Assembly: GCF_036373705.1 (NCBI RefSeq) | Contig: NC_089856.1 | Location: 4,427,001-4,491,000, forward strand | Reading direction: 5' to 3' | Length of the DNA: 64,000 bases | Source: Amia ocellicauda | Taxonomy: Eukaryota; Chordata; Actinopteri; Amiiformes; Amiidae | Part shown: one piece after another, positions 1 through 10,600 of the stretch | How positions within the stretch are numbered: the stretch's first letter is position 1 | Layout of the letters: every line of letters begins with the position of its first letter | Notes under the pieces: generated by a model | Database searches by the model: none | What the model was told of the DNA's origin: nothing | What the model saw: the letters and a program-made list of their open reading frames with translations, nothing else | Made by a program: the position numbers and the translations under genes

Positions 1-1046
1 GCTGTACACAGACATGACTATGACACCACAAGAGAGAGATCCACTGTACATATCAATTGATAGGAGACTCTCTCAGTTAAATTACAGCTGAATCCCCTGA
101 ATATAGCACCACTCAGTTAGAACACCTTGAAGAAGAAACATCCATGACATAAAACAGATGCAAATGTGAATACTTCCTATAAACAGAATCCAGATGATTC
201 TAGTCTATTGTACCCTGTGGATATTCTTTGAATCAAAAGTGTTATTTTGGGTTTGTTTTTTAGGTGTAGACCTCTTGTTAACCATTAAGACTCCTCCTTT
301 CAATCTATTATTTTCTACTTATATATATAATAATTACAATTAGCCCTTCTTTTTTAAGCAATGGTCAAACATTTGAAAAACATATCACAAAGATGGCTCC
401 ACATAAATGTATAAGTGACCTATACGGTTTCCCCGCATGCCTTTTCTTATCAACTAGTAATTTCTGTATTGAAAAGAAAAGCTAGTCAGTTAGTCAGCAA
501 CAGGGTTGCCTAAACTCTACACTCTCTAAGGCACTAATCACTCACAACTGCACTACCTCTCAATTACTTAACATTAGGACCAACCAATCACACAATTCAT
601 GATTGCAGACACACTGAAAAGACCCTGAGGTTAAACAGATGTGAGATAAGTAGTGATAGAGTGGGAAAGTATGAAGTTAGTGTAGAATACTTTACAGACT
701 TCAGTTCTCTTATATTAAGGAATAGCCTCGGAGTTCACAGCAACTCCACACAGGTCTACAGCTGTGCTCAGCCTGGGCTTGGTGCTTCTTGATGAATGTG
801 TCTTGGTTGTGATCGGTCTTGTGTTTCCTGCTGTTTTCTTGATCCATCTGCACTCTCAGTTAATGAATAAAATTGGAATCAAATCCTTTATTGAACATAA
901 TTTGCTTCATTCCAATTTGTAAAATTGTTTAACTTACAAAAAGGTGGATAATATGGATAGAACTGTTTGTTTTTTATTGTGTTTTTGTTTTTGTAGTAGT
1001 TACCAGTATTTCTGTGGCTGGAATATTTGTAGTAAGCTTTGGCAAC
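1..1046. other. gene-poor AT-rich flank
   Basis: No exon with plausible splice sites or family similarity was found on either strand. The sequence is AT-rich. The NXNL1 3'UTR must begin immediately right of this stretch and may enter it; a minus-strand AATAAA (TTTATT near 889) is one possible end, but it has no strong supporting context. Confidence 0.5.
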
Positions 1047-1100
1047 ACCAGGATGTCATGCCAATAAAGCTCATTCAAATTGAATTGAATTGAATTGAAT
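1047..1100 (+). repeat. retrotransposon-like 3' end with ATTGA-type tail
   Basis: A segment reading AGGATGTCATGCCAATAAAG is followed by four tandem copies of a TTGAA pentamer. A poly(A)-signal-like end joined to a short tandem tail is typical of fish non-LTR retrotransposons or their SINE partners. The family is not identified and the 5' limit is unclear. Confidence 0.45.
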
Positions 1101-1149
1101 ATGGTTCCTTCTATACTTTAATCTCCAATGGTTGAACATTATTATTAAG

Positions 1150-1250
1150 CTCTGATTTGGCCAATTATTAGTTCAATCAAGGAACTGACATCTCATCTGG
1201 AACTAAATCTAGCAGCACACTGAATTCCCAGGACCAGGGTTGGGAACCAG
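1150..1250 (-). repeat. dispersed repeat copy, 'CCCAACCCTGGTCCTGG' family
   Basis: The minus strand reads GGTTCCCAACCCTGGTCCTG and, further on, TTTAGTTCCAGATGAG. Related heads occur at 24712, 44706, 48088 and 51505. This is a diverged member of a short dispersed family; the fullest copy (44706-44876) has inverted ends. Confidence 0.5.
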
Positions 1251-1553
1251 TGGTGTAGGGTGTTAACTTATGTTTCAAATTAACGACCATGTTGGACAGG
1301 GTCCAAAAATACTGCAAATCCCTGGACCCAAAACCTCTGGAGGCAATCCTGCACTACAAGAAGATTATTACTAAAATGTTTTAACCATATCTTGTACTGT
1401 TTGCTATGCGCATCTCCTCCTCCCTCACGCTCAACACTCCGGTTCGAAACACATGGTTTAGCTTTTGCCAATCCCTGCGGCTCATTATGATGTGGCCCCT
1501 CCCTCACCAACATTGATTGGTTCGGAACTGGCTCCTCCCCCCACCCCCAGCAC

Positions 1554-2953
1554 TCAGCCCCAAGGTTCCTGCCCTTTACCCTCCCCTTCCTCCTCTTCCT
1601 CCTCCTCTTCCTCTTCCTCCTCTTCACCCCACATCTTTGACTTCTTTTTCTTCTTCTTCTTCTTCTTCTTCTTCTTGTCCTCCACCTTGTACTTGAGCCG
1701 GCGCAGGGGGTCGGTGATGCTGCGCAGATGTAAGTTGTCAAATTCCTCTGCCAGCATGAAGCTGCGGTCGATGATGTCGGCGGCCTCCTGCCAGTTGCGG
1801 AAGCAGTCCGGCCCCAGGCGCGAGATCTCGTCCACCGCATTGGAGGTGATGACTGTGCAGTCGGGCCTCAGTACCACCACTGTTGGGATCTCCTCCACGT
1901 TGAACATCATTTCCAGCTCCCTGTCGCACAGAAGAGAGAAAGAGAGAGTGAGGTGGGGAGCTTCATAGTACTGTGTCATTTTCCATCATTAAACATATGG
2001 GTTTTAGCAAGTATTCTGGCAAAACAACCAACTTTTTGTGACATGTGACAGCATTACTGCCACTGTGTCACCAATGATAATCCAACCAAGGGTCTTCCTT
2101 ACTGCTGTTGGATTTCATGATATGAGACTTTTCCCTGTACTGACTACAGCTGTTTATAACGTCATTCTTGATCAACACTGCCGTGTTATTAGATACAATG
2201 GCCTCTTCCCAGTGATGTCAAACTGTTTATTAATATGCAGAAATTGGTTATCCTGCTCATATACACACAAATATCTGCTCTACAATGTCATCCAAACCAC
2301 ACCATTTGCTTCAAATTAGCCACACTAGTCTATACACAAATATACAATATTATTGTGTACAATTGTTCCGTTAAAATATATGGTTTCTGTGACTTGGACA
2401 GGAAAAAAAACAAACCTTGAAAGAAAAAACTCAAATACGAACGGACTAATTTTTGTATTTACGAACACTTTAACATTAACAACAACAGTGTACTTGAATT
2501 AACGGTCATTCTGTAGTTCAAGTTCAACTGCAAATATGTCCAGGCCTCTGGTGCTAATAAAATATATGTGCGCTTGATTTAAGTTCAGCTGTGATGTGCC
2601 GTACAAGTACATGTGGAGTCTACTTACTTCTTGTACAAGTCCTCATAGGGCAGAAACAACCACCGCTTGGGCATGTCCTTGAGGAATTTTTTTTGTTGGT
2701 CTTCACTCTCGTCCATGGAGATGTACAGCAGGACCAGCTGCGCCGAGCGCTCCACGTAGAACTCGTCAGTCAGGTGGACAAAGAACTCCTTCAGGGTGGG
2801 GGCAAAGTCTTGGCACTTGGGACAGTCTGCGGAGCCGAAGAACAGCAGCACCACCCGGTTCTGCAGCCGGAGCAGAATTTCCCGCTCAGTGTCCAGTTCA
2901 TCCTTGTCTCGGTTGTTTGTGACCAGAACTTTCCCCAAGAACAAGTCCACCAT
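1554..2953 (-). CDS. NXNL1: nucleoredoxin-like protein 1 (rod-derived cone viability factor, long form)
   Basis: Two exons: 2953-2628 and 1920-1554, joined AA|GTAAGT to ..GACAG|G, giving 230 aa (human about 212). The start aligns with the mammalian one: MVDLFLGK, then NNRDKDELDTE. This is a thioredoxin fold with the redox pair Cys44-Pro-Lys-Cys47 in FGSADCPKCQDF. Later family blocks are FLKDMPKRWLFLPYEDLY, IPTVVVLRP, GPDCFRNWQEAADIIDR and PLRRLKYKVE. In mammals the long form acts as a photoreceptor thioredoxin-like enzyme and the short form is a secreted cone survival factor. The tail is unusual: about 12 Lys, then SKMWG, then about 14 Glu, encoded by GAA/GAG microsatellites. It ends at TAG/TGA-proximal position 1554. 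Its 5' end faces the COLGALT1 3' end. Identity is firm; the exact length of the Lys and Glu runs may be sequencing-sensitive. Confidence 0.95.
1581..1676. repeat. coding (TCC/TTC)n microsatellites in NXNL1 exon 2
   Basis: Two adjacent polypyrimidine runs: a TCC/TCT mix at about 1581-1625 and pure TTC at about 1641-1676. On the coding strand they give the Glu run and the Lys run of the NXNL1 tail. The trinucleotide units keep the frame. Confidence 0.85.
2624..2953 (-). CDS. NXNL1: NXNL1 short isoform by intron retention (RdCVF-S-like, 109 aa)
   Basis: If intron 1 is not removed, exon 1 reads on as ..TAC AAG AAG TAA: the stop is formed by the donor GTAAGT itself. The product is 109 aa, ending ..YEDLYKK. 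The mammalian secreted RdCVF short form arises the same way and is also about 109 aa. It retains the Cys44/Cys47 pair but lacks the end of the thioredoxin fold. In mouse this form binds basigin-1 on cones and raises glucose uptake through GLUT1. The open frame and stop are seen directly; expression here is inferred. Confidence 0.7.
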   Translation of the reverse strand: MVDLFLGKVLVTNNRDKDELDTEREILLRLQNRVVLLFFGSADCPKCQDFAPTLKEFFVHLTDEFYVERSAQLVLLYISMDESEDQQKKFLKDMPKRWLFLPYEDLYKK

Positions 2954-4542
2954 GTCGGCGCAGAACTTTTTGGCGAGCTTATATGAAGTGCACCAAAGCT
3001 TGGAGAATAAAATTAAACAAAAAATGTACTTATGTACACTTATGTATTCATATAAAATATATACCCATCAGTCTTTATTTTATTCTAATTGGTTTTGGTA
3101 TATTCTCTGCTTTAAAGATATTAAAATAATGTCTCTTTATAGAATATATAACATCACTTAAATGCAAATGCATCTAATTTTGCAATATTGATTTGGTACA
3201 GGTAGCCGATAAAAGTAATATAACATCACAAAAAAAAATTGCAGTTTGATTTTCAGGTCTTGAAACGAATCTCAAATACAAAGCTAGCTTCTTCAGAGAG
3301 TCAAGTGATGAGAAAAACAGATTTTCTTCATAGATCTCTAGCACAAAATCCAAAATAACAGCTTTAAATAATTCCACCTTCAGGTAGAGAGAAAGGAGTT
3401 GGGTTGAGCAGATATGGATTTAGCATGTCACCATCAGTCTTCCTTCAGATGGTTTCTAAAGTTCTCGTGCTGGTTTGCAGTCAGTGGGTTGTCTTGGTGG
3501 AAAATGCAGGGCAGTTCTCCGGAGGAAAAAAACAGGCCCAGTCTGCAGAAGCCCTGGGTTCCCCCAGCACACCACAATGCTGCAGAGCTCCAGCAAATGG
3601 CTAATCCCACAGCGTCTGCACGAAGCAGAAAGTGCTCTTAAGACCGCAGGGCTGAGCTTAAAGAAACTAAGAAACCAAGGTGTGTCCAAGTGAAGGGGAT
3701 TAGTAGAAGTGTCTGCCCCCCCCTTCCCAATCTCTAAATAGCGGTTAGGTAGTAATTGTCTGTTATGTGAGCTAATATATAGAGATATTTTTTATTTATT
3801 TTTATTATAATTGTGAACCTTGCCAATCAACCCCAGAAATGATCTTCTTAGGGGCTACCAGTTTTCAGGTCTGCTCACTCAGTGATTCACAATAAGTGTT
3901 GTCCCATTGCTGTACTGCCCGTCTTTAGAGATACTGGGTTCAGAACAATATTTGTCCCAATTTCCGGTCAGTACCTTTGAGGAATCTGGCATTTTCCTTT
4001 GGGATTAAAATTAACTGATTTGTCTTGACTGGACAAACCTCTTATAAAAACAAAACAAAAAACAAAACAAAACAAAAGCTTCAGCCAATCTACTTGAGAG
4101 ACACTCTGATGAACCAGCCCATTGTGCGACTCCCAATAAGAGTGGGCCTAATTGAGTTTGTCATAAATCCACTGAGCCTCCTAGGACAGAAATACACCCT
4201 GTTAATTAATCAGGCTTATAAGGATGATTAGAAGACGCTGCAGTCGCTGGTGTAGTCTATTTTCCCAGGCTGGCGACTGCAGAGTTGTAACAGTGCGGTA
4301 TTGACTGGAAACAGGGAGCCCACAGTCACCACTTTGCATATTCCCAGAGAGGAGCCGAAAATGGATTCAGCCACTTACATCCGATCAGAATGAACTCCAA
4401 ACCCAACACTGACCGGCACAGCTAAGATTATGCAGCTTTGAAGGGGATTTTAGAATAGGATTAAAGGGGCCAATTTCTCAGATTAAGCAAGTGTACTAGA
4501 GTGTAACTGTGACAAGGTATGAGCAAATTAACAGATGGGACC
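2954..4542. other. NXNL1 upstream intergenic region
   Basis: No coding exon is seen. As the 5' flank of a photoreceptor gene it contains several GGATTA/TAATCC words (about 3602, 3698, 4003, 4461), the core bound by OTX/CRX homeodomain proteins. A TATA-like word (ATATAAG, minus strand, about 2985) lies only about 34 bases from the ATG, so its role is doubtful. Confidence 0.4.
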
Positions 4543-4730
4543 CCAGACAGCAATTTAAGGTTGGGTCAACGTTTGACTCATGTTTGTAGTTTGGTTGACC
4601 CAACATAGATAGCGGACAGTCGACCAACATAATTTTGCTCAATTAGGCCAATGTTTGCCCAAAGTTAGCGGGCCGACTGACCGCTCGCCAACCATAAACC
4701 AACATTGAGCCAACTTAGTTTGCTATCTGG
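4543..4730. mobile_element. 188-bp MITE with inverted ends and 4-bp target duplication
   Basis: The left end CCAGACAGCAA and right end TTGCTATCTGG are inverted repeats with one mismatch. GACC flanks both sides (4539-4542 and 4731-4734), a candidate target site duplication. The interior holds further inverted pairs such as GGGTCAACGTTTGACTC and TTGACCCAAC. There is no open frame, so this is a non-autonomous DNA element. The superfamily is not identified. Confidence 0.75.
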
Positions 4731-5134
4731 GACCAAACTGGATTCACCAGAACCTGTGCAGGTTTTATGATCTTACAGACCCTTGGAATTTGCAAAAGGA
4801 TGCTTCCCAGGATAAAAGTGAGACTCCACTGAGACTGAGTCACTGCACTTTGGAAAACAATCAGATGATTTTGCAATTTGCATCCTACACTAGTTAGCAC
4901 TACCCTGACTGGAGAAAGAAAAGCTACACACATTTAGAATTGATTACGTGGCTTTACAAAATAACAAATGTTTATGCAAGAAGGTAAAGTGGATTATATG
5001 ATTGTCCAATTACGTTTTGTAGTGTTGGGTCACACCACCCTCTTATTTTCAAATTTAAAATCAGACACTTTAAATCGTATCTAGATAAAGGTTAATGACA
5101 CACACTCTACTCACTTCACTTCCTGTTAAAAGGC

Positions 5135-5140
5135 TTTATT
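5135..5140 (-). terminator. probable COLGALT1 poly(A) signal
   Basis: AATAAA on the minus strand, in CCAAAGAATAAAGCC. About 25 bases further in the transcript direction the strand reads GAGTGTGTGTCATT, a GU-rich downstream element. This implies a COLGALT1 3'UTR of about 2.4 kb. Another AATAAA at 6890-6885 could serve a shorter form. Confidence 0.6.
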
Positions 5141-7608
5141 CTTTGGTATAAAGGCACATTTGGAAAGAAAATAAGTGAAGAATGAGATCTCATGCAAGTC
5201 TGTACACAAACTGACCCCACCCCCTCGTCTCTATTTTCCTCCCTGCTCTACAGTACAACAAGTGGGGGGGAAGGGGAAGGCGCTATACATTACAAGAGTC
5301 TCACTATTAACAGTCTTTGTATTTGTATTTACAAAACAGTTTACAAAAAACGAGGACCACACATCTGGCCATCTCTACTGAATTAGCAATAAATTACCAA
5401 GCTTGAGTGAGGTTATTTTACACTGGTAGTAACATCTTTCGGCCACAGATCATAATCATGCAAAACAAACAAACATTACCAAAAGGAAAAGAAACAGAAA
5501 AATCACAGACAAAAAACTGGCGTACAGCCTTATGCCATTTTCATTCACGGTCCTATGGCCCAACTGTGGAAAAATCTGCATTTGTCTGAAATTCACTTCT
5601 TCCCAATTCTGTTGCAGTATGTCTATAATTGTGTTACCAGGTTCTGTAACATTACTAAATGGTCAGTAGCACAAATACAAAACAAAACAAAGTTTTCTGG
5701 AAGCCAAAAATGGAGACTGTCTTCTCATTTAGCTAAAACAATCTAGCTGGTGGATGGTCAAGTCACATACGTACAATAAAACCGGAGAGGTAAAAAGATC
5801 AAACATTTAAAAAGAGGAAGACACAGATGAGCAAAAATATTTGTCATCAGTAGTACTCTACCTCAACTTAAACAAGCAAATATTATATATGACTGTGTTG
5901 GGATTGCACCTTGTATTGACTCACGAACTCCCAAAAAATACATGACCCTCTGATCTGTAAATAATTTGGCAATGCAAGTCTAGGAAGCCAACCTGTATAC
6001 ATGTTGATACCAATCTTGAAGCTGGCTGTTCCAAAAATTCTCTACAATCTGAATTTTAACGTTTTCAATGTCTATTTGTTACCAAATATGTGTTCTATGG
6101 GGTAAAATCCCCTCTTTGGGGAAGTATTTCAGTTTGACGCTATTTGTTAATGATGCATACAGTAATGCTGGACTTCAGAGCATGATATTCACCCATACAT
6201 ATCCAGAAAACAGCTTTGGGAAGTGTTTTGGGAAGGTGTTTTCAGCTGGGGCAGTTAGAATGTATTACATAGAATGCAAGAAGGAATGACAGTTAGGCAT
6301 TGCATTGAAAACACAATTGGGTTCACAGCTTGGGGAAAATGAATTAAGGAGGCAAATGCAGACTCTTTGGTTATTCTAATGGGGATGCATCCAGTCTGGG
6401 TCACGGAGACTCTCTGTGCTTAAAGTAGATGAAGGTCATGCGAGTTTTGACTGATGAAGCCAACAATTTGTTAAATTAATTAACTGACAGCTTGCTTGGA
6501 ATGGAAATGAAAAAGCTCTCCATGACTGAGTTTAGAAATCCTCTCTCACCATTGATAGATATGGACTCGGGGGGGGGGAAATCGTGTGGCTTTTCCACAC
6601 CATGGTAGAAGCTCCATTGCAAGGTGTGTGTGTATTTTTTTTTTTTGGTGACAGGATAAGTCATTGAATGCATTGTGATGCTTTTAACTGCTATACCATA
6701 AACCACACATCCATTAAGAATTAAGTGGTCAAGCGCACAGGATCAAGTCCCAGGATTGTTCAGATGTTGCGTGGATTCTTCCTTTGTTCTCTGAGAGTTT
6801 ACAGAGCTGTCACGCGTGTCTGTTTGCCTGCAGCAGCTCTCCAAGATGGCTGTGCAAGTAAAAAGTGATGTTTCTACTTTTTAATTTATTTTTGATGGGG
6901 AAATAAATGTAGCCACATCTCAAATCTGCAATCTTCAGGCATGTGTCCAGTGTGATCCTTCCTCATGGATGTGTAGAATTCCACCATGTGATATAGGTTA
7001 CGCGTTAGAAGCAATTAAATGGCTGCCAAAAATAAAATAAAGGTTATTCTGTTTAAAGAAAAACTGTATGAAAAAATAAAATATAAATAAAAAAACAACA
7101 GAAAAGCTCTCAGTCATTCCTTTAACAAACGGCCACCTTGCCTGTCTAATCTGGGCAAGGTCAGATCGGAGGGCTGCAGCTTGCATTGCCTTAGCGGATA
7201 AAATGAGATCAAATTCAGCTTGATTTGCGCCTCATTAAAAAACAGTCCTCCATTGCTCACAGGAATGGAGGCAGCCTTGGAAGATCCAAAGACATGCTGG
7301 TAGGTTTCTGAAAGCCTAACAAGGAAGATTGTAATGGAGAATGAGCAGAACTTGAAGACCAAGACCTACTAAAAAGAGTCTCATTGTTTTCCTTATGTCC
7401 AGGATAAAAAAAGTTCCAAAAAGACACAACCCCCCCCCCCACCCCGAAAGAAAAAATCTAAGATGTTAGATAGGTCTTCTTATGGAAATCAGATCAGTGG
7501 ATCAGTGGATCAATCCCCCTCCCCCCAAAAAAACTAAAAAACTAAAAACTAAATGAAACGGATGGCGGCGGATCAAGCACGCAACCCTGCTTGCCTGGGA
7601 ACTGAAGA
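5141..7608 (-). other. COLGALT1: COLGALT1 3'UTR (inferred)
   Basis: This lies between the COLGALT1 stop codon and the poly(A) signal at 5140-5135. No exon or repeat family is recognised. It has a G run at 6570-6578, an A/T-rich tract near 7030-7100 and a C run near 7430-7440. The extent is inferred from the signal, not from transcripts. Confidence 0.5.
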
Positions 7609-10600
7609 TCATAGCTCGTCCCTGGCGGTGCTGTCCAGATCTGACTGGAGCACGTCCGAGTTCTGGGCCTCGGTGCTCAGTTCCGCCTGTTCCTGCGTCT
7701 TCTGTGACCTGGCCCGGTCCCAGTCCGTTCTCATCTTCTCATTGTCCCAGATAGTGGAGGTCTCGGTGTCGCTGATGTAGCCCGCATCACCAGTGTAGTG
7801 AGTGGGAAAGACTAGGAGCGGCTCTGCAGAAAACGCCTTGAGGTCCCGCTTCTCAAACTGCTCCATATAGTCCGACCTGTGGGGAGCAGAGGAAAGGTCA
7901 TCACTGTGGACATTTTATAACTCTATAGTATGTACTGTATCTCTCTACCCCTCTAAGAGCAACCTATATGACAGCAGGAGAGATGGGATAAAAAAGCAAA
8001 CCTATCAAGACAAGAATTATATGTACTTCTCCAATGAATACTGCTGTTGTAATTCAACCGTACCCATTTAAATCTGCCACTCAAAAGCACAGCATTGGCC
8101 ACAACAAACTGGCACACAAAAGCAATGCAAAGGTGTTGTGCTGGTGGGTACGTACACAGGGTGCTTGTTGTACATGACTGGCAGGAACTCATCCACCGGT
8201 AGCATCCTGGTGAGGGGCTCTGCTGCCAAAAGCTTGCGGGCACCCTGCAGTGACATCGCATAACCCAGTGTCCAATAGGAGTAGTCCGCTTCCACCAAGT
8301 TGTGGATCTTAGGGACAGACTTCTCTGGGTGCTCCACCTGCATCCTCTTGCGCCCGATGTAGCTGAGAGCGGAAACGAGGAGTAGAGGGAAGGAGCGCAG
8401 AGAAGGGGGGAGGCATATTAATGACCGATCATTTGTCAGTTTCTCAGTCGCAAATATTATTGCCATTTATCTTGTGGCGCTTAAGATCAAGCTCCGTGAT
8501 CACCCCAGTCAAAGGACATATGGTATTTTAGTCTATAATGCAACCGCCTCTGTGGACAGGAGCTGATTGGGGCAAGCTTTGTACACAGCAAGAAGGTAGG
8601 GGCCTTCCAAATACAATTCAAGATGGAAGTTGTCATTCATTTCTATAAAGAGTGACATTTTTATTTTTGTGAGCAAAAAATGGCAAATCTTTAAAAGGGG
8701 CTCCAATGCGTGTTGACAGGGAGTGGTTTATCTCTGGGGACAGGCCTGCTGAACTCACATGAGGTCCCAGTCCAGTTTCTCCTTCTCCACCTCGTACATG
8801 AGGTTCTGGAGACGTCTCTTGAAGAAAACCTCGAACCTCAGGTCATCTTCGATCACCAGGGAGGTCTTCAGACCCCGGTCCACAATCTGCACTCCAGAGA
8901 GGCATGAACACAGATCCGTGCAGGAAGAGGAAAAGAGATGGAGATATACATAAAAACAGACCAAAGGGAGGGAGGAAAAATGTAGGAAGACAATTATAAT
9001 AAATATCAGTGGAAACCTCAGCAATCCAGACGAAGGAGCTGTAAAGGTAGTGTGGGGAAGACTATAAAACTCAATTAATTTAATCTAAATCTAAATTGTG
9101 GAAGAAGCAGTGCAAAGGCCTCAAAGCCTGGGCCTTGCCTGAGCACCTCACCTCCTTCCAGATGTTGTAGTGGGAGAGGAAGCATCCCAGCTCCCCTTTG
9201 GTGAGGGGGCGGCCGTGGTAGGGGTCGCTGTATCCTGGCAACATGTGAATGCCCATGCCCTGGATCTGACTGACGTTCAGAGCTCTGGGACAGACATGGG
9301 GAGAGACAGTCAGAATCCATATGTTAGTAGGCTGCTCAGGCAAAAGGGAAAACAAAGACATTTATTTTCCCTTGTGGTTCAATAGTACACTGAAGTAAGT
9401 AACGATGTTGATCTGTGCTCTTTTTGAGCTTCATGAATCCATTAAATACTAGAATGATCTGACTGTAAAAACAGTTGCAAGAAACTAAAAATAAAAACAC
9501 TAAATAATTCTGTTCCTTTCTTGTCATTACCATTTTTGGGTTTCCATGTGTGGATTACTTCAGACACCTAGTATTTATATGAATATGAAAAACAGAAATT
9601 CCTTTGTGTAGGACTCTGTACTCTCAACAGAATCCCCATATTTTTCCAGACAACCTGAAAACGATGACACATAGGCACTGTCCTCTAGTTTAGTGCGGTA
9701 TTCCACCACAAGGAAAATGAAGCCCGCCGCTCCTCTTGCTTTGAACAGCAGGTTAAGCTAGACCACGAACGTCAATGCTGTTATTATAAATTGGGCCTTG
9801 GCGGTGCCTTACTTGCCGTCCACAGCAGACACAATTTTGCAAGCGATCCCTTGCTCCCCTAGCGTCTGTAACATCCTGTCCCTGCGATCCTTCCTCCTCT
9901 TCAGATTGATCATGAAGACCTGCAAGACATCAATGCGTGGGCTTTTCAAGGAGGAAACTGTTGTTGGTCAGCTTTTACCGTGTAACAGGATCGCAAAAAT
10001 ATTTGTCATAAAGTATAAAAAATTTGGATGATACACATTTTAGGGACTTTAAACTGGTGTTTATTTTAAGCTGCTGGACATCTAATCCTCTGTGCAAGTC
10101 TGTGGCTGTACAACACAGGGAGTGACTACGCAATGCACTTGGGAATTCTCTGACTTAGGAATGGCTGCCCTGGTTTCCTGCTGGAGATCATAAATCACAG
10201 CTTTCTTATCCTTTTACATTGAAATAGATTTGAAACCGATTAGCCTTGAGCTGGATAGATGCGAGGCAAGTTGCCGTGTTGCCCTCCCCCCCAACCCCAA
10301 CACTCCCCGAGCCCCCTTTACCTCATCGAAGCCCATGTTGTCCAGTGGCTTTGGCGCGACCGAGATGAACTGAGAAGTCTCCACTGGGGGGTGTCGTACT
10401 GTGGAGAGACAGACAGGATAGGGGGAGGTGGGGACGACAGGGAGGTTTAAACTCTGGATGGAAAAACATTTCACACTTCCATTTTAGAGCAGTTTATAAT
10501 TTTGGATTGTACTATCTCTGCTGCTTATATCCCTTTTCACAATAGCACACCAACCCGGGTTTGGACCCACTTTTTAGTGTAGTGGGAAAATGTACTTTTA

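Noticed and set aside
2980-2990. TATA-like word before NXNL1
   Set aside because: It is only about 34 bases from the ATG, leaving almost no 5'UTR; too close to accept without a mapped start.
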